A program made the translations under genes and the position numbers. The notes below the pieces were generated by a model that saw only the letters and a list, made by a program, of their open reading frames with translations, was not told the DNA's origin and made no database searches. A DNA stretch of 55,774 bases from NCBI GenBank assembly GCA_013044175.1, contig JABEUY010000111.1, positions 1 through 55,774 of the forward strand. The letters are read 5' to 3'. Positions 18,132-26,993 of this stretch are shown in pieces. Numbering within the stretch: the first letter of the stretch is position 1; the number at the start of each line of letters is the position of its first letter. Source of the DNA: Bacilli bacterium (GTDB taxonomy: Bacteria > Bacillota > Bacilli > Alicyclobacillales > SLC66).

Positions 18132-19406
18132 ATGTTCATTGATGTTGCTAAAGTTGAAGTAAAAGCGGGCGATGGTGGAAACGGTATGGTCGCTTATCGG
18201 CGTGAGAAGTACGTTCCGATGGGTGGACCGGCAGGTGGTGATGGTGGGCGTGGTGGTAATGTGGTTTTTATTGTCGATGCTGGACTGAGGACCTTGCTCG
18301 ACTTTCGTTATCAAAAGCATCTCCGTGCTCCACATGGTGAAAATGGTCGCATCAAAAATCAGCACGGTGCTAACGCAAATGATTTGGTCGTGAAAGTACC
18401 GCCAGGTACGCTCGTTAAGGACGTCGCAACCGATCAATTACTTGCTGATCTTACCGAGATTGGCCAGACTGCAGTGATCGCCAAAGGCGGTCGTGGTGGA
18501 CGTGGGAATGCGCATTTCTCTACATCGAGAAATACAGCACCGGATATGGCGGAAAAAGGCGAACCGGGCGAAGAGAAAACAATCACGTTAGAGTTGCGCT
18601 TAATTGCTGATGTGGGATTGATTGGTTTTCCTAGTGTCGGTAAATCAACGCTTCTTTCTGTCGTGAGTGCAGCAAGACCGAAAATTGCTGATTACCCTTT
18701 TACAACGTTATCCCCTAATCTAGGCATGGTGCAGTTGGCCGATGAACGTCAATTTGTGCTCGCCGATTTACCAGGATTAATCGAAGGTGCGCATGAGGGC
18801 CTTGGATTAGGTCATGAATTTTTGCGCCATATTGAAAGAACACGTGTCCTGATTCATGTTATCGACATGGGAACGCTGGAAGAACGCGATCCGGTTGCTG
18901 ATTTTCAAGCGATCAATCAGGAGCTTTCGTTATATGACGAAAATTTGGCTAAAAAACCGCAGATTATTGCTGCGAATAAAATGGACATGCCTGACGCTGC
19001 GGATCGATTGGCGTATTTTCAAAAAGCATACCCCGAACTTGAAGTCTTTCCGATTGCTGCAATGGCTCATCAAGGTATTGATGCGCTGATGCGTCGAGCT
19101 GCTGATCTCCTTGAGATCGAAGAAACGAAAATCGCAGAAGAACCCCTTTCCGAAGAAGAAATGGTGTATACTTCGCGCGAGCATGCTATTCGTTTTACGA
19201 TTGTACGTGATAATGAACTTTATGTGGTACAAAGTGAGGAGTTAGACAAATTAGTAGCTATGCTTAATTTTGATCAATACGATGCTGTCAAACGTTTTCA
19301 AAGTATCATGCGTCGTGCTGGTATCGATGATGCCTTACGTGCTCATGGAGCTAAAAATGGCGATCAAATTCAAATCGGTGATATGGTTTTTGATTTTGTT
19401 GAGTAA
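18132..19406 (+). CDS. obgE: Ribosome-assembly GTPase ObgE/CgtA
   Basis: 424 residues in three domains. The glycine-rich Obg fold (GDGGNGMVAYRREKYVPMGGP, GGDGGRGGNV) spans residues 1-158. The GTPase has G1 GFPSVGKST, G3 DLPGLIEGAH and G4 NKMD. A C-terminal OCT domain follows from about residue 345. It acts in 50S maturation and the stringent and sporulation responses. ATG 18132 with gaggag upstream. Confidence 0.97.
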   Translation: MFIDVAKVEVKAGDGGNGMVAYRREKYVPMGGPAGGDGGRGGNVVFIVDAGLRTLLDFRYQKHLRAPHGENGRIKNQHGANANDLVVKVPPGTLVKDVATDQLLADLTEIGQTAVIAKGGRGGRGNAHFSTSRNTAPDMAEKGEPGEEKTITLELRLIADVGLIGFPSVGKSTLLSVVSAARPKIADYPFTTLSPNLGMVQLADERQFVLADLPGLIEGAHEGLGLGHEFLRHIERTRVLIHVIDMGTLEERDPVADFQAINQELSLYDENLAKKPQIIAANKMDMPDAADRLAYFQKAYPELEVFPIAAMAHQGIDALMRRAADLLEIEETKIAEEPLSEEEMVYTSREHAIRFTIVRDNELYVVQSEELDKLVAMLNFDQYDAVKRFQSIMRRAGIDDALRAHGAKNGDQIQIGDMVFDFVE

Positions 19407-19433
19407 GATGACTAGGGAGGAACGGGAGTTACG

Positions 19434-19895
19434 ATGTATAAAGGTCGAGCAGGGGTAACTCGTGATTTTGTTGCTACGGGAATTGTGGCCATTGAAGATC
19501 GTGTCGTGCTTGTTTTTCATAAAAAATTGCGCCGTTGGTTACCGCCTGGTGGTCATATCGACGCGCCTGAATTGCCGGATCAAGCAGCGATCCGTGAAGT
19601 CAAAGAAGAGACAGGACTTGATGTGAGACTCATTGCGGACTATGAACCTGCAGGATTTGATCATGCGTTGCCTCGACCTGCCGGTATTCAACTCGAGGAT
19701 ATCGAACCGGGTCATCAACATATTGACTTGATTTATTTTGCAACACCGATCGGCGATACTACGCTTCATATCAGTGATGAATCAGAATCCATTGGCTGGT
19801 TTACCATTGATAAGATGAAAGAAATGGGTGTCACCGACGAAGTGATCGCTTGGAGTCAAAAAGCGATTCAAGCCGTAAGGAAAGATCATTCATGA
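19434..19895 (+). CDS. Nudix hydrolase
   Basis: 153 residues. A perfect Nudix box is seen: Gly40, Glu46, then REVKEETGL at residues 54-62. It hydrolyses a nucleoside diphosphate linked to another moiety; the substrate is unknown. GTAG-free ATG start at 19434 behind gggagg. The stop overlaps the start of the JAMM protein (tcATGA), so the two are translationally coupled. Confidence 0.9.
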   Translation: MYKGRAGVTRDFVATGIVAIEDRVVLVFHKKLRRWLPPGGHIDAPELPDQAAIREVKEETGLDVRLIADYEPAGFDHALPRPAGIQLEDIEPGHQHIDLIYFATPIGDTTLHISDESESIGWFTIDKMKEMGVTDEVIAWSQKAIQAVRKDHS

Positions 19896-20353
19896 CGTGG
19901 TCTTGGACAATTTGGATGGATCAAGAAGCGAAGCGATCCATGTTACGCCACCTCGTTGCTTGTATGCCGAATGAAGGTGGTGGATTGTTTACGGGTGATA
20001 TCCTTTCGCATGCTGACCAATCAGAACTTTTTTGTTTACGACAATTTCATCCCTTAAAAAACATCGCCAAGCGTAAAGACCAATACACTGCTGATCGTTT
20101 CGAATTGGTCAAATTTGTATTACTAACGCTAAAAAAACCTAATATGCTTGTAGCAACCGTGCATAGCCATGTTGATACGCCCCCTTATCCTTCGCTTTTC
20201 GATAAGGAAAACATTTTTTCTTACGATATCCCTCATCTTATCGTATCCTTTTCGCATGATCTTCCTCGAATTGTTGCCTATCGCTACAAAAGCTCCGGTT
20301 TTTACAAAATCATAGAAGATACTACGTTAAGTAAAAAGGAATTGCGATTGTAA
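19892..20353 (+). CDS. Stand-alone JAMM/MPN+ metalloprotease-like protein
   Basis: 153 residues. A complete JAMM zinc motif is present: Glu28 (in NEGGGLFTGD), His91-x-His93, seven residues, Ser101, two residues, Asp104 (HSHVDTPPYPSLFD). The protein is only the MPN core, similar to bacterial Mec/ThiS-processing or RadC-like isopeptidases (M67). No ubiquitin-like sulfur carrier or E1-like gene lies nearby. It is coupled to the Nudix gene and is 43 bases before comGA. The function is unknown; an isopeptidase or a C-terminal trimming role is the family expectation. Confidence 0.8.
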   Translation: MTWSWTIWMDQEAKRSMLRHLVACMPNEGGGLFTGDILSHADQSELFCLRQFHPLKNIAKRKDQYTADRFELVKFVLLTLKKPNMLVATVHSHVDTPPYPSLFDKENIFSYDIPHLIVSFSHDLPRIVAYRYKSSGFYKIIEDTTLSKKELRL

Positions 20354-20396
20354 TCTATAACGGTGATCCTATCTCGAAAAGGAGGTGTGATCACCG

Positions 20397-21464
20397 TTGT
20401 TTGTAGAGCGTCCAGTCGTCGACCAAGTTTTGGCTTGCGCATTCGAAGTAGGTGCTTCTGATGTTCATTTTGATCCGCATGAAGGTACTTGGCGTGTTTT
20501 GATTCGACTATATGGTGTTCTTTTTCCTGCCAATCGTATTTCTGATGCATTATCGGCGTACGTTTCGAAAGAAGCGATATTGCGTCTCAAAGTGCTAGCG
20601 AAACTGAATATCGGCGAGCAAAGAATTCCGCAAGATGGACAAGTAACGTTTCACTTTAGTGCAACGCAAAGTTGTGATTTACGGATCAATTGTCTTCCGA
20701 CACTTTATGGTGAGCGAGTGGTTGTTCGCTTACTAGATGGATCTAAAGCGATTGAAAATTTAACAGCACTCGGTATGAGAGAAGAAGAACAACAGAAGAT
20801 TCGTCATGTTATGCATGACCATAAAGGTTTAATTATCGTTGCAGGGAGTATAGGCTCAGGAAAAAGCACGACGATGCATACGATGTTGCTTGAACAATGT
20901 CGGCAAGGTGCATCCGTTTTATCACTTGAAGATCCGATTGAAAGAAAATTTCCTGATTTTACACAGGTTCAAATTGATGAAAAACAAGGAATGACTTTCG
21001 CACAAGGTCTGCGTGCGGCACTTCGTCAAGATCCAGATACGTTGATGGTCGGAGAGATTCGCGATGGTGAGACGGCAGATATCGCGGTTCGTGCTGGTAT
21101 GATCGGGCATTTGATTATTAGTTCGATCCATGCCAACCGTCCTGAAGGGGTTATGAATCGTCTGCTTGATTTTGGTGTTCATCCGCTATGTCTTGAAGAA
21201 GCACTCCGTCTCGTGATTTTTCAAACGCTTGATCCACAATTTTGTCAGCAGTGTTTAGGTATAGGGTGCGATGCATGTCATGGAATCGGCTATGTAGAAC
21301 GTAAAGCTGCCTTTCAAGTGATGACCCATTCGGAAGTATCGACGCAGCTTTTGACCACAACGGCATCGTTTTCTTCACAATATGTGAAGGAAGGAGCGGG
21401 TTCCTTTGCGTTGCGTAAACACGCGAAATCAAAAATGGCGTATCGATTTTATCCAAGATCTTGA
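20397..21464 (+). CDS. comGA: Competence pseudopilus ATPase ComGA
   Basis: GspE/PilB-type assembly ATPase of 355 residues, lacking the long N-terminal domain of PilB, as is normal for ComGA. Walker A AGSIGSGKST (residues 149-158), Asp box, LSLEDPIE, Walker B LMVGEIRD and His box SSIHAN are present. A four-cysteine zinc site (CQQC...CDAC) lies at about 283-294. TTG 20397 is preceded by a near-perfect aaaggaggtgtga. Its 3' end overlaps comGB by 59 bases. Confidence 0.93.
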   Translation: MFVERPVVDQVLACAFEVGASDVHFDPHEGTWRVLIRLYGVLFPANRISDALSAYVSKEAILRLKVLAKLNIGEQRIPQDGQVTFHFSATQSCDLRINCLPTLYGERVVVRLLDGSKAIENLTALGMREEEQQKIRHVMHDHKGLIIVAGSIGSGKSTTMHTMLLEQCRQGASVLSLEDPIERKFPDFTQVQIDEKQGMTFAQGLRAALRQDPDTLMVGEIRDGETADIAVRAGMIGHLIISSIHANRPEGVMNRLLDFGVHPLCLEEALRLVIFQTLDPQFCQQCLGIGCDACHGIGYVERKAAFQVMTHSEVSTQLLTTTASFSSQYVKEGAGSFALRKHAKSKMAYRFYPRS

Positions 21465-22434
21465 TGATGTTTTACGTGCAGGGATCGATCTTACCTCCGC
21501 GTTAAGATCGCTGCAAAAGATCAATCGAAGTTCATTTCAAGCCGTGAATCAGTGTCTCATGCTCCTTGAAGAAGGGCAGTCATTTTCTCTTGCATTACAA
21601 CAGATCGGTTTTTCCGCTTTGCTTTGTTATTTCGTTCAAATGGGTGAACAGACGGGTGAAATCGATTTGGCGGTTCATCGCATGCATCGTTATCTCACAC
21701 AGCAGGCACAACGAAAAGAAAAAATAATCACAACATTGTTGTACCCTACCCTATTAGCTGTAATGTGCGTTGTTGTTATCGAGTTGATTGCGTTTCTTGT
21801 CCTTCCCGCTTTTCTTGGTATGTATCAATCTCTTTATGTAGCTAAAGACAGCGCAATTCAAGTGTTATTTCAGGCTGGGAAGGTGATTGCATGGTTGATT
21901 CCGATCGCTATATTCCTATTAGGCAGTGGGATATTTGTACTGTTTCTTGTCAGCAAAAGAAAAGGAACAACGGTCTTGCATGGAATTACTTTTCATTCTT
22001 CCTTACGTAATATCTCGAAAATTATCGATGCGCGGGATCGCTTTGAGAAATTATCCTTCCTATTGCAAGGAGGTGTCGATGTTCTCACTGCCGTAAAATT
22101 TCTCGCAAAAATCGTACCTACCGAGGAAAAAGCAAAATGGCTTGAAGTAATTTCGTGGATGGAGTCTGGTGTGGAGATCGCACAGGCCTTTCGCCGAATC
22201 GACAGATTTCCTGATATGGCTATTGATGTATTGGAATTAGCACAAAAAACAGGGGATTTACAAGGTGCCTGTGAACGATTAAGCGCGTATTATGGACGAA
22301 CGATTGAGCGAAAAAGTCAGCGATTTTTTCGCATGCTTGAGCCGACAATAACGATTGTATTAGGTGTCATTGTCGGAGGTGCGACGGTCATGATCATGAT
22401 TCCGATGATGGATTTCGTTGGGAAAATTGCTTGA
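21406..22434 (+). CDS. comGB: Competence platform protein ComGB (GspF family)
   Basis: Inner-membrane platform of the transformation pseudopilus, 342 residues. It has two GspF repeats (DLDDVLRAGIDLTSALRSL, FVQMGEQTGEIDLAV; FLLQGGVDVLTAVKFL, LAQKTGDLQGAC) and an intact C-terminal helix (ITIVLGVIVGGATVMIMIPMMDF). Compare pilC at the window start, which lacks that helix because of its TAG. The start is TTG 21406 behind aaggaaggag inside the end of comGA. Confidence 0.9.
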   Translation: MRCVNTRNQKWRIDFIQDLDDVLRAGIDLTSALRSLQKINRSSFQAVNQCLMLLEEGQSFSLALQQIGFSALLCYFVQMGEQTGEIDLAVHRMHRYLTQQAQRKEKIITTLLYPTLLAVMCVVVIELIAFLVLPAFLGMYQSLYVAKDSAIQVLFQAGKVIAWLIPIAIFLLGSGIFVLFLVSKRKGTTVLHGITFHSSLRNISKIIDARDRFEKLSFLLQGGVDVLTAVKFLAKIVPTEEKAKWLEVISWMESGVEIAQAFRRIDRFPDMAIDVLELAQKTGDLQGACERLSAYYGRTIERKSQRFFRMLEPTITIVLGVIVGGATVMIMIPMMDFVGKIA

Positions 22435-22456
22435 AAGGCTAAAGGAGGTTTTTACG

Positions 22457-22822
22457 ATGAAAAAATGGCGTAAAGATCAAGGGTTTACTCTTATTGAAAT
22501 GGTCGTCGCACTCTTTATTGTGTCGGTTGTAATGGCAATTGCCATTCCTGGGTTACAAAAAGCTGGCGAATCTGCTGCTATCACAGGCTGTGAAGGTAAT
22601 CAAAAGATGATACGGGCTGCTATGACCGAATACTATTTGGATCATCATCAGTATCCTCAAGATGGAAGTTCCGCTGCGATCCTTACCGATCTGAAACAAA
22701 ATGGCTATCTCGAAAGCACGCCAAAATGTCCGAGTGGTGGGCAGTATGTGATCACGATCGCGGCGAATGATCAATCATTTACCGTGACATGCACTGTGCA
22801 TGGGGAACTTGGGGACCAATGA
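22457..22822 (+). CDS. comGC: Major competence pseudopilin ComGC
   Basis: 121 residues. Short leader ending KDQG, mature start FTLIEMVVALFIVSVV with Glu5. Cysteines in GCEGN, PKCPSG and TCTV could supply the intramolecular disulfide known in ComGC. Strong aaaggagg before ATG 22457. Builds the DNA-capturing pseudopilus. Confidence 0.93.
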   Translation: MKKWRKDQGFTLIEMVVALFIVSVVMAIAIPGLQKAGESAAITGCEGNQKMIRAAMTEYYLDHHQYPQDGSSAAILTDLKQNGYLESTPKCPSGGQYVITIAANDQSFTVTCTVHGELGDQ

Positions 22823-23271
22823 AAAAAGAGGAAGGATTTACGCTTATTGAGACGATGTTGGCACTCGCTGTGATGGGTATGGCTTTCGCTTTTGTAAGTT
22901 TTGGCTTTGTGGGACTTTATGATCGCATTGCTGTAAAAGCAACAAGTCTAGCTATTGTAGCGACGCTTTTTAAACAGCAAACATTGGCTGATCAAGGAAC
23001 TTTTTATCATGGAGTATTTTTTTATCCTTATCAACCTTTTTTTCAAACGTACGATCCTCAACATGGATATGGCAAAATTCAACGTTTCGTAGGCTCGACA
23101 AATTATGAATTTGGTCGCGTCACATTAAGGAGTCCTTGGATTCGTTATGACGAATTAGGTTCTATTGATCAGATCGGTCAAGTACGACTTGTGGCTCCTG
23201 GTGGGTACGGTGAGGTATTGGTACTTCATCTTGGTGATGGACAAATCGCGGTTCACTCTATAAGCGCTTAA
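22819..23271 (+). CDS. comGD: Competence minor pseudopilin ComGD
   Basis: 150 residues, leader MKKEEG followed by FTLIETMLALAVMGMAFAF. Coupled to comGC by an ATGA overlap. The soluble part is rich in aromatic residues (FYHGVFFYPYQPFFQTY) and has no recognisable domain. Confidence 0.83.
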   Translation: MKKEEGFTLIETMLALAVMGMAFAFVSFGFVGLYDRIAVKATSLAIVATLFKQQTLADQGTFYHGVFFYPYQPFFQTYDPQHGYGKIQRFVGSTNYEFGRVTLRSPWIRYDELGSIDQIGQVRLVAPGGYGEVLVLHLGDGQIAVHSISA

Positions 23272-23288
23272 AGGAGAAAGATACCATT

Positions 23289-23639
23289 ATGACGCTGTCT
23301 GAGTCGGTAATTGCTGTTTTGATTGTAGCCCTTTGCCTTTCTATTTTTTTCGCGATTGATCAGTCAAGTTTAGCCACGATTCAACATGATGAACACGAAC
23401 AAAATGCGATTGTCTGGGCGAATTCTGAGCTTGATAGGCTATCACGTGACGTATGGTTACATACGAGCTATAGGTTATATGATAGCCTCCAAAGCGAAGG
23501 TGATCCAATGATCCTCGTGATGGATATACATGCCTTGACGAAACAAATCGATCTTGTAAGAGCCACTTGTCAATATGAGACAGGTTCACGATGGTATAGC
23601 TTTTGCTTATCAAGATCGGTTTACCATTACGTGCAATGA
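23289..23639 (+). CDS. comGE: Competence minor pseudopilin ComGE-like, leaderless as read
   Basis: 116 residues. From ATG 23289 the protein begins MTLSESVIAVLIVALCLSIFF, which looks like a mature pilin N-terminus (TLxE plus helix) without the basic leader and Gly. In-frame codons just upstream read KEKDTI, but I see no earlier start. Ribosome site aaaggaga about 12 bases upstream. Assigned by position between comGD and comGF. Confidence 0.7.
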   Translation: MTLSESVIAVLIVALCLSIFFAIDQSSLATIQHDEHEQNAIVWANSELDRLSRDVWLHTSYRLYDSLQSEGDPMILVMDIHALTKQIDLVRATCQYETGSRWYSFCLSRSVYHYVQ

Positions 23640-24106
23640 AAATAAGCACAGAGAATGATCAGGCGGGTTTTACTTTACTCGAATCGCTGATGGCATTTTT
23701 CATCGGCATCATGATCTTGCTTTCTTTACTTGTGATTGTATTGCAAATCGATGGGAGTTCAAAGCGTGTAATGGCTACCATGATGCTGTTGCATGATCGT
23801 TTTTTTTCGATGGAAACGATGGATCTGGATATCGATCATGCTATTTCTCTTCAAGTGATCGATCAAACTCTATCGATTGACGAAGATAACGGTCAAACGA
23901 TTCAATATGTTTTTAACGAATTTTCAGGTAATTATTATCGTCAAGTCAATCATCATGGTACTTCAATTTTGGTTGGCCATGTGAAAGACGTAACCTACGA
24001 TGTCATGCAACGCGTTGGCGTGGGGGTGAATATTGATGTCCAATACGGTCGAATTAACGGTTCGATCAAATTTATCGCAACGTATCGAGAAGGGATACCT
24101 GTCTGA
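23636..24106 (+). CDS. comGF: Competence minor pseudopilin ComGF-like
   Basis: 156 residues with leader MKISTENDQAG and mature start FTLLESLMAFFIGIMILLSLL. It is coupled to the previous gene by ATGA. The C-terminal part contains strand-rich segments (QTIQYVFNEFSGNYYRQV) typical of ComGF. Overlaps comGG by about 70 bases. Confidence 0.77.
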   Translation: MKISTENDQAGFTLLESLMAFFIGIMILLSLLVIVLQIDGSSKRVMATMMLLHDRFFSMETMDLDIDHAISLQVIDQTLSIDEDNGQTIQYVFNEFSGNYYRQVNHHGTSILVGHVKDVTYDVMQRVGVGVNIDVQYGRINGSIKFIATYREGIPV

Positions 24107-24488
24107 AGAAGGTTTTGTTTTACCTGCGGTGTTGATCATGATGCTAGCATTATCGATCATGAGTTTTGCGTTGATCACGGTGAGTATCGCTATGACCAGT
24201 ATGGTTCAACGTCAAGTGATAATTATCCGTGCGCATAATCAGATCGATTCTGAACTTAATAAGGTGATCACGATCGTGGTAAAGGGTATTCAGTGTGATC
24301 ACGGAAACACCAAGGTAGGGAATGACGCTATATCTTGGATGGTTTCTCCTTTCAAAAGGGAGAATAAGCCTCGTCTTGAGTGGATAAAGGTTACAGCTAA
24401 CGTGCCAGACTCAATAAAACTATCAAGAATTGCGCTCATCGATCCGAAAACTGGGCAAATATTGTCGCTTTCGCAAAATCCCTCGTGA
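24036..24488 (+). CDS. comGG: Competence protein ComGG-like
   Basis: About 150 residues. An unusually long N-terminal tail of about 25 residues ends SEEG before FVLPAVLIMMLALSIMSFALI, a pilin-like helix without the usual Glu5. The rest is short and poorly conserved, as expected for ComGG. ATG 24036 lies within comGF behind gggggtg. Last gene of the comG operon. Confidence 0.68.
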   Translation: MSNTVELTVRSNLSQRIEKGYLSEEGFVLPAVLIMMLALSIMSFALITVSIAMTSMVQRQVIIIRAHNQIDSELNKVITIVVKGIQCDHGNTKVGNDAISWMVSPFKRENKPRLEWIKVTANVPDSIKLSRIALIDPKTGQILSLSQNPS

Positions 24489-24508
24489 GTGATTGCGGAT
24501 GAAATAGG

Positions 24509-24537
24509 TTGTGGTAAAGTAAGAGGGATTGTAATTT
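24509..24537 (+). promoter_or_regulatory. Possible sigma-A promoter for aroK-asnB-dnaI
   Basis: TTGTGG (24509-24514), 17 bases, then TAATTT (24532-24537). Both boxes are weak matches. The gap between comGG and aroK is only 67 bases, but comG needs competence control while aroK is housekeeping, so a promoter here is expected. Confidence 0.35.
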
Positions 24538-24555
24538 ATCGATAGGAGCTACTGT

Positions 24556-25068
24556 ATGATCGCTTTGATTGGCTTTACTGGATGTGGTAAATCAACGATC
24601 GGCAGGATGTTGGCGACAACCCACGGATTTGTTACGTATGATGTCGATGCTGAGATAGAGCGAAAAAGCGAGAAATCGATTCGTGATATATTTGCAACGC
24701 AAGGTGAGGCAGCATTTCGTGAAATGGAAAATCAAGCGATCGATAGGATCGTAATGAATGCTAAAGCTAGACATGCCGTCATCGTGACGGGTGCAGGGGC
24801 TGTTATCAGAGAACAAAATCGGGCACTTTTAGCGTCATCTTGTATTACGTTTCATATTGATACGCCTTTGGAGATTGTGATGGCAAGACTTGTGGGAGAT
24901 CAACAACGACCGCTTATTCAAGGTCCGGATCGAATAAAAACGATGATGTCTTTATATGAAAGTCGCAAAGAATTCTATAAGTTTGCCAAGTATCGGATTG
25001 AGCAACCTGATGGCAAGAGCGCAGTTGCTTCGCTACTTGCCAAATTGATGATGCATGAGATGGTTTAG
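24556..25068 (+). CDS. aroK: Shikimate kinase
   Basis: Phosphorylates shikimate at the 3-hydroxyl in chorismate synthesis; 170 residues. Walker A GFTGCGKST (residues 6-14), the substrate Asp in YDVDAEIE, FREME with the shikimate-binding Arg, and the lid QRPL. The usual GGG shikimate loop reads GAG (residues 79-81), a conservative change. aroK also follows comG in Bacillus. Confidence 0.92.
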   Translation: MIALIGFTGCGKSTIGRMLATTHGFVTYDVDAEIERKSEKSIRDIFATQGEAAFREMENQAIDRIVMNAKARHAVIVTGAGAVIREQNRALLASSCITFHIDTPLEIVMARLVGDQQRPLIQGPDRIKTMMSLYESRKEFYKFAKYRIEQPDGKSAVASLLAKLMMHEMV

Positions 25069-25085
25069 AAAGAGGGCATTTGCAA

Positions 25086-26993
25086 GTGTGTGGAATCGTA
25101 GGGTATTTTGGACGAAATGAAAATCAGGTAGATCCTGTTATCATACGGGAAATGGCGCAAGCGATTATTCATCGTGGACCTGATGACGGGGGATTTTATG
25201 ATGAAGATCCTATTCACCTTGGGTTTCGTCGGTTATCGATTATCGATGTTGCCGGTGGACATCAACCGTTAGCGAATGAAGATGATTCGATATGGATCAC
25301 GTTTAATGGCGAGATCTATAATTATCAAGAACTTCGTGAAGATCTACTACAAGCCGGTCATGTGTTTAAGACGCATACCGATACGGAAGTGATCGTCCAT
25401 CTTTACGAGCAATATGGAACAGATTGCTTAGTAAAGTTACGAGGCATGTTTGCTTTTGCCATCTGGGATCGGCAAAAGCAGCAACTATTTGTCGCTCGAG
25501 ATCTATTTGGCATCAAACCGCTTTATTATTATTGGGATGAAGAGCGTTTTGCGTTTGCTTCAGAGATCAAAAGTTTGCTGGTCATCCCACAAGTTTCTCG
25601 AGAAGTGGATCGCGAATCATTCTGGCAATACCTTACTTTTCAATATGTGCCAGAGCCAAGAACAATGTTTGAAGCCATAAAAAAATTGCCTGCTGCTCAT
25701 TATATGGTCATTGATGAGAATGGTATCAAGATCGAACGGTATGATGAACTTCGTTTCTCCCCTGTCGAACGTCCTATCTCCTATTATATTGAGCATGTTT
25801 TGGAAAAATTGCGCGAATCGGTTCGTGCACACATGGTCAGTGATGTACCGCGGGGTGCTTTTTTATCTTCGGGTGTAGATTCTAGTGCTATTGTTGCCTT
25901 GCTTCGAGAAATGGAAGAGGTAAAAACGTTTACGGTTGGCTTTGAAGGTGCGGGTGGTCAAAGTGAGATTGCTTTTGCTAGGGAGACGGCGCAACTTCTC
26001 AAGACAGAACATCATGATACGGTGATCAGCGCGAAGACCTACCTCGAAACATTGCCTAAATTAGTCTACCAACAAGATGAGCCAGTCGCTGATCCTTCTG
26101 CCATTGCGCTGCACTTTGTCGCTGAACTCGCCAGTGAACATGTTACGGTTGTGTTATCAGGAGAAGGTGCTGACGAGATTTTTGGTGGGTATACGATTTA
26201 TCGCGAACCTTTGTCACTTAAAATGTTCGATTATCTACCGCCGAGTATTCGCCGAGCCTTTGGCGAAACGGCGAAAATGCTTCCTTATGGCATGAAAGGG
26301 AAGAGTTTTTTGACGCGCGGCGCAAAGCGTGTGGAAGAACGGTTTTTTGGCAACGCAAACCTCTATTCCGATGAGGAAAAACAGCGGTTTGTTAAAGGAA
26401 AAACCTTTTCCACCACGGATGTAACTCGACCTATCTATCATCGCGTTGCCAAAGCGGATGATGTCACGAAAATGCAGTATCTCGATTTGCATACTTGGTT
26501 GCCTGGCGATATTTTGATGAAAGCTGATAAGATGACGATGACGAACAGTCTGGAATTGCGTGTCCCTTTTCTTGATAAAGAGGTATTTGCCCTCGCGTCT
26601 CAGATACCAGCTTCGTATCGTCTGCAAAACAATACGACGAAGTATGTCTTGCGTGAAGCTGTCAAACCGTTATTGCCAGAAGCTGTCGCTACCCGTAAGA
26701 AACTCGGCTTTCCAGTGCCGACTAGGCAGTGGTTACGTAATGAGCATTATGCCTTTGTGAAAGAGTTGATCAGTTCCAGTCCGTGTGATCATCTGTTCGA
26801 TAAAAAGTACGTGTTAGCCATGCTTGAAGAACATAAAAATGAAGTGCGTGACCACGCGCGCAAAATTTGGGCCATCGTGATTTTTTTACTTTGGCATCAA
26901 ATTTATGTGCAAGGTACGAGACCGTTTCAATCATCGGAAACGCCAATCGTACAAGCTCGTCGACAAAAGATGAAAGAAGCTGCTGGTGTATGA
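25086..26993 (+). CDS. asnB: Asparagine synthetase, glutamine-hydrolysing
   Basis: Converts aspartate, ATP and glutamine to asparagine; about 635 residues. The N-terminal Ntn glutaminase begins with the nucleophile Cys2 (CGIVGYFG) if translation starts at GTG 25086, which has agaggg 9 bases upstream; a TTG at 25080 would bury the Cys and is rejected. RGPDDGG, FNGEIYN and the synthetase PP-loop SSGVDSS are present, as is GEGADEIFGGY. The stop overlaps the next start (gtATGA). Confidence 0.93.
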   Translation: MCGIVGYFGRNENQVDPVIIREMAQAIIHRGPDDGGFYDEDPIHLGFRRLSIIDVAGGHQPLANEDDSIWITFNGEIYNYQELREDLLQAGHVFKTHTDTEVIVHLYEQYGTDCLVKLRGMFAFAIWDRQKQQLFVARDLFGIKPLYYYWDEERFAFASEIKSLLVIPQVSREVDRESFWQYLTFQYVPEPRTMFEAIKKLPAAHYMVIDENGIKIERYDELRFSPVERPISYYIEHVLEKLRESVRAHMVSDVPRGAFLSSGVDSSAIVALLREMEEVKTFTVGFEGAGGQSEIAFARETAQLLKTEHHDTVISAKTYLETLPKLVYQQDEPVADPSAIALHFVAELASEHVTVVLSGEGADEIFGGYTIYREPLSLKMFDYLPPSIRRAFGETAKMLPYGMKGKSFLTRGAKRVEERFFGNANLYSDEEKQRFVKGKTFSTTDVTRPIYHRVAKADDVTKMQYLDLHTWLPGDILMKADKMTMTNSLELRVPFLDKEVFALASQIPASYRLQNNTTKYVLREAVKPLLPEAVATRKKLGFPVPTRQWLRNEHYAFVKELISSSPCDHLFDKKYVLAMLEEHKNEVRDHARKIWAIVIFLLWHQIYVQGTRPFQSSETPIVQARRQKMKEAAGV

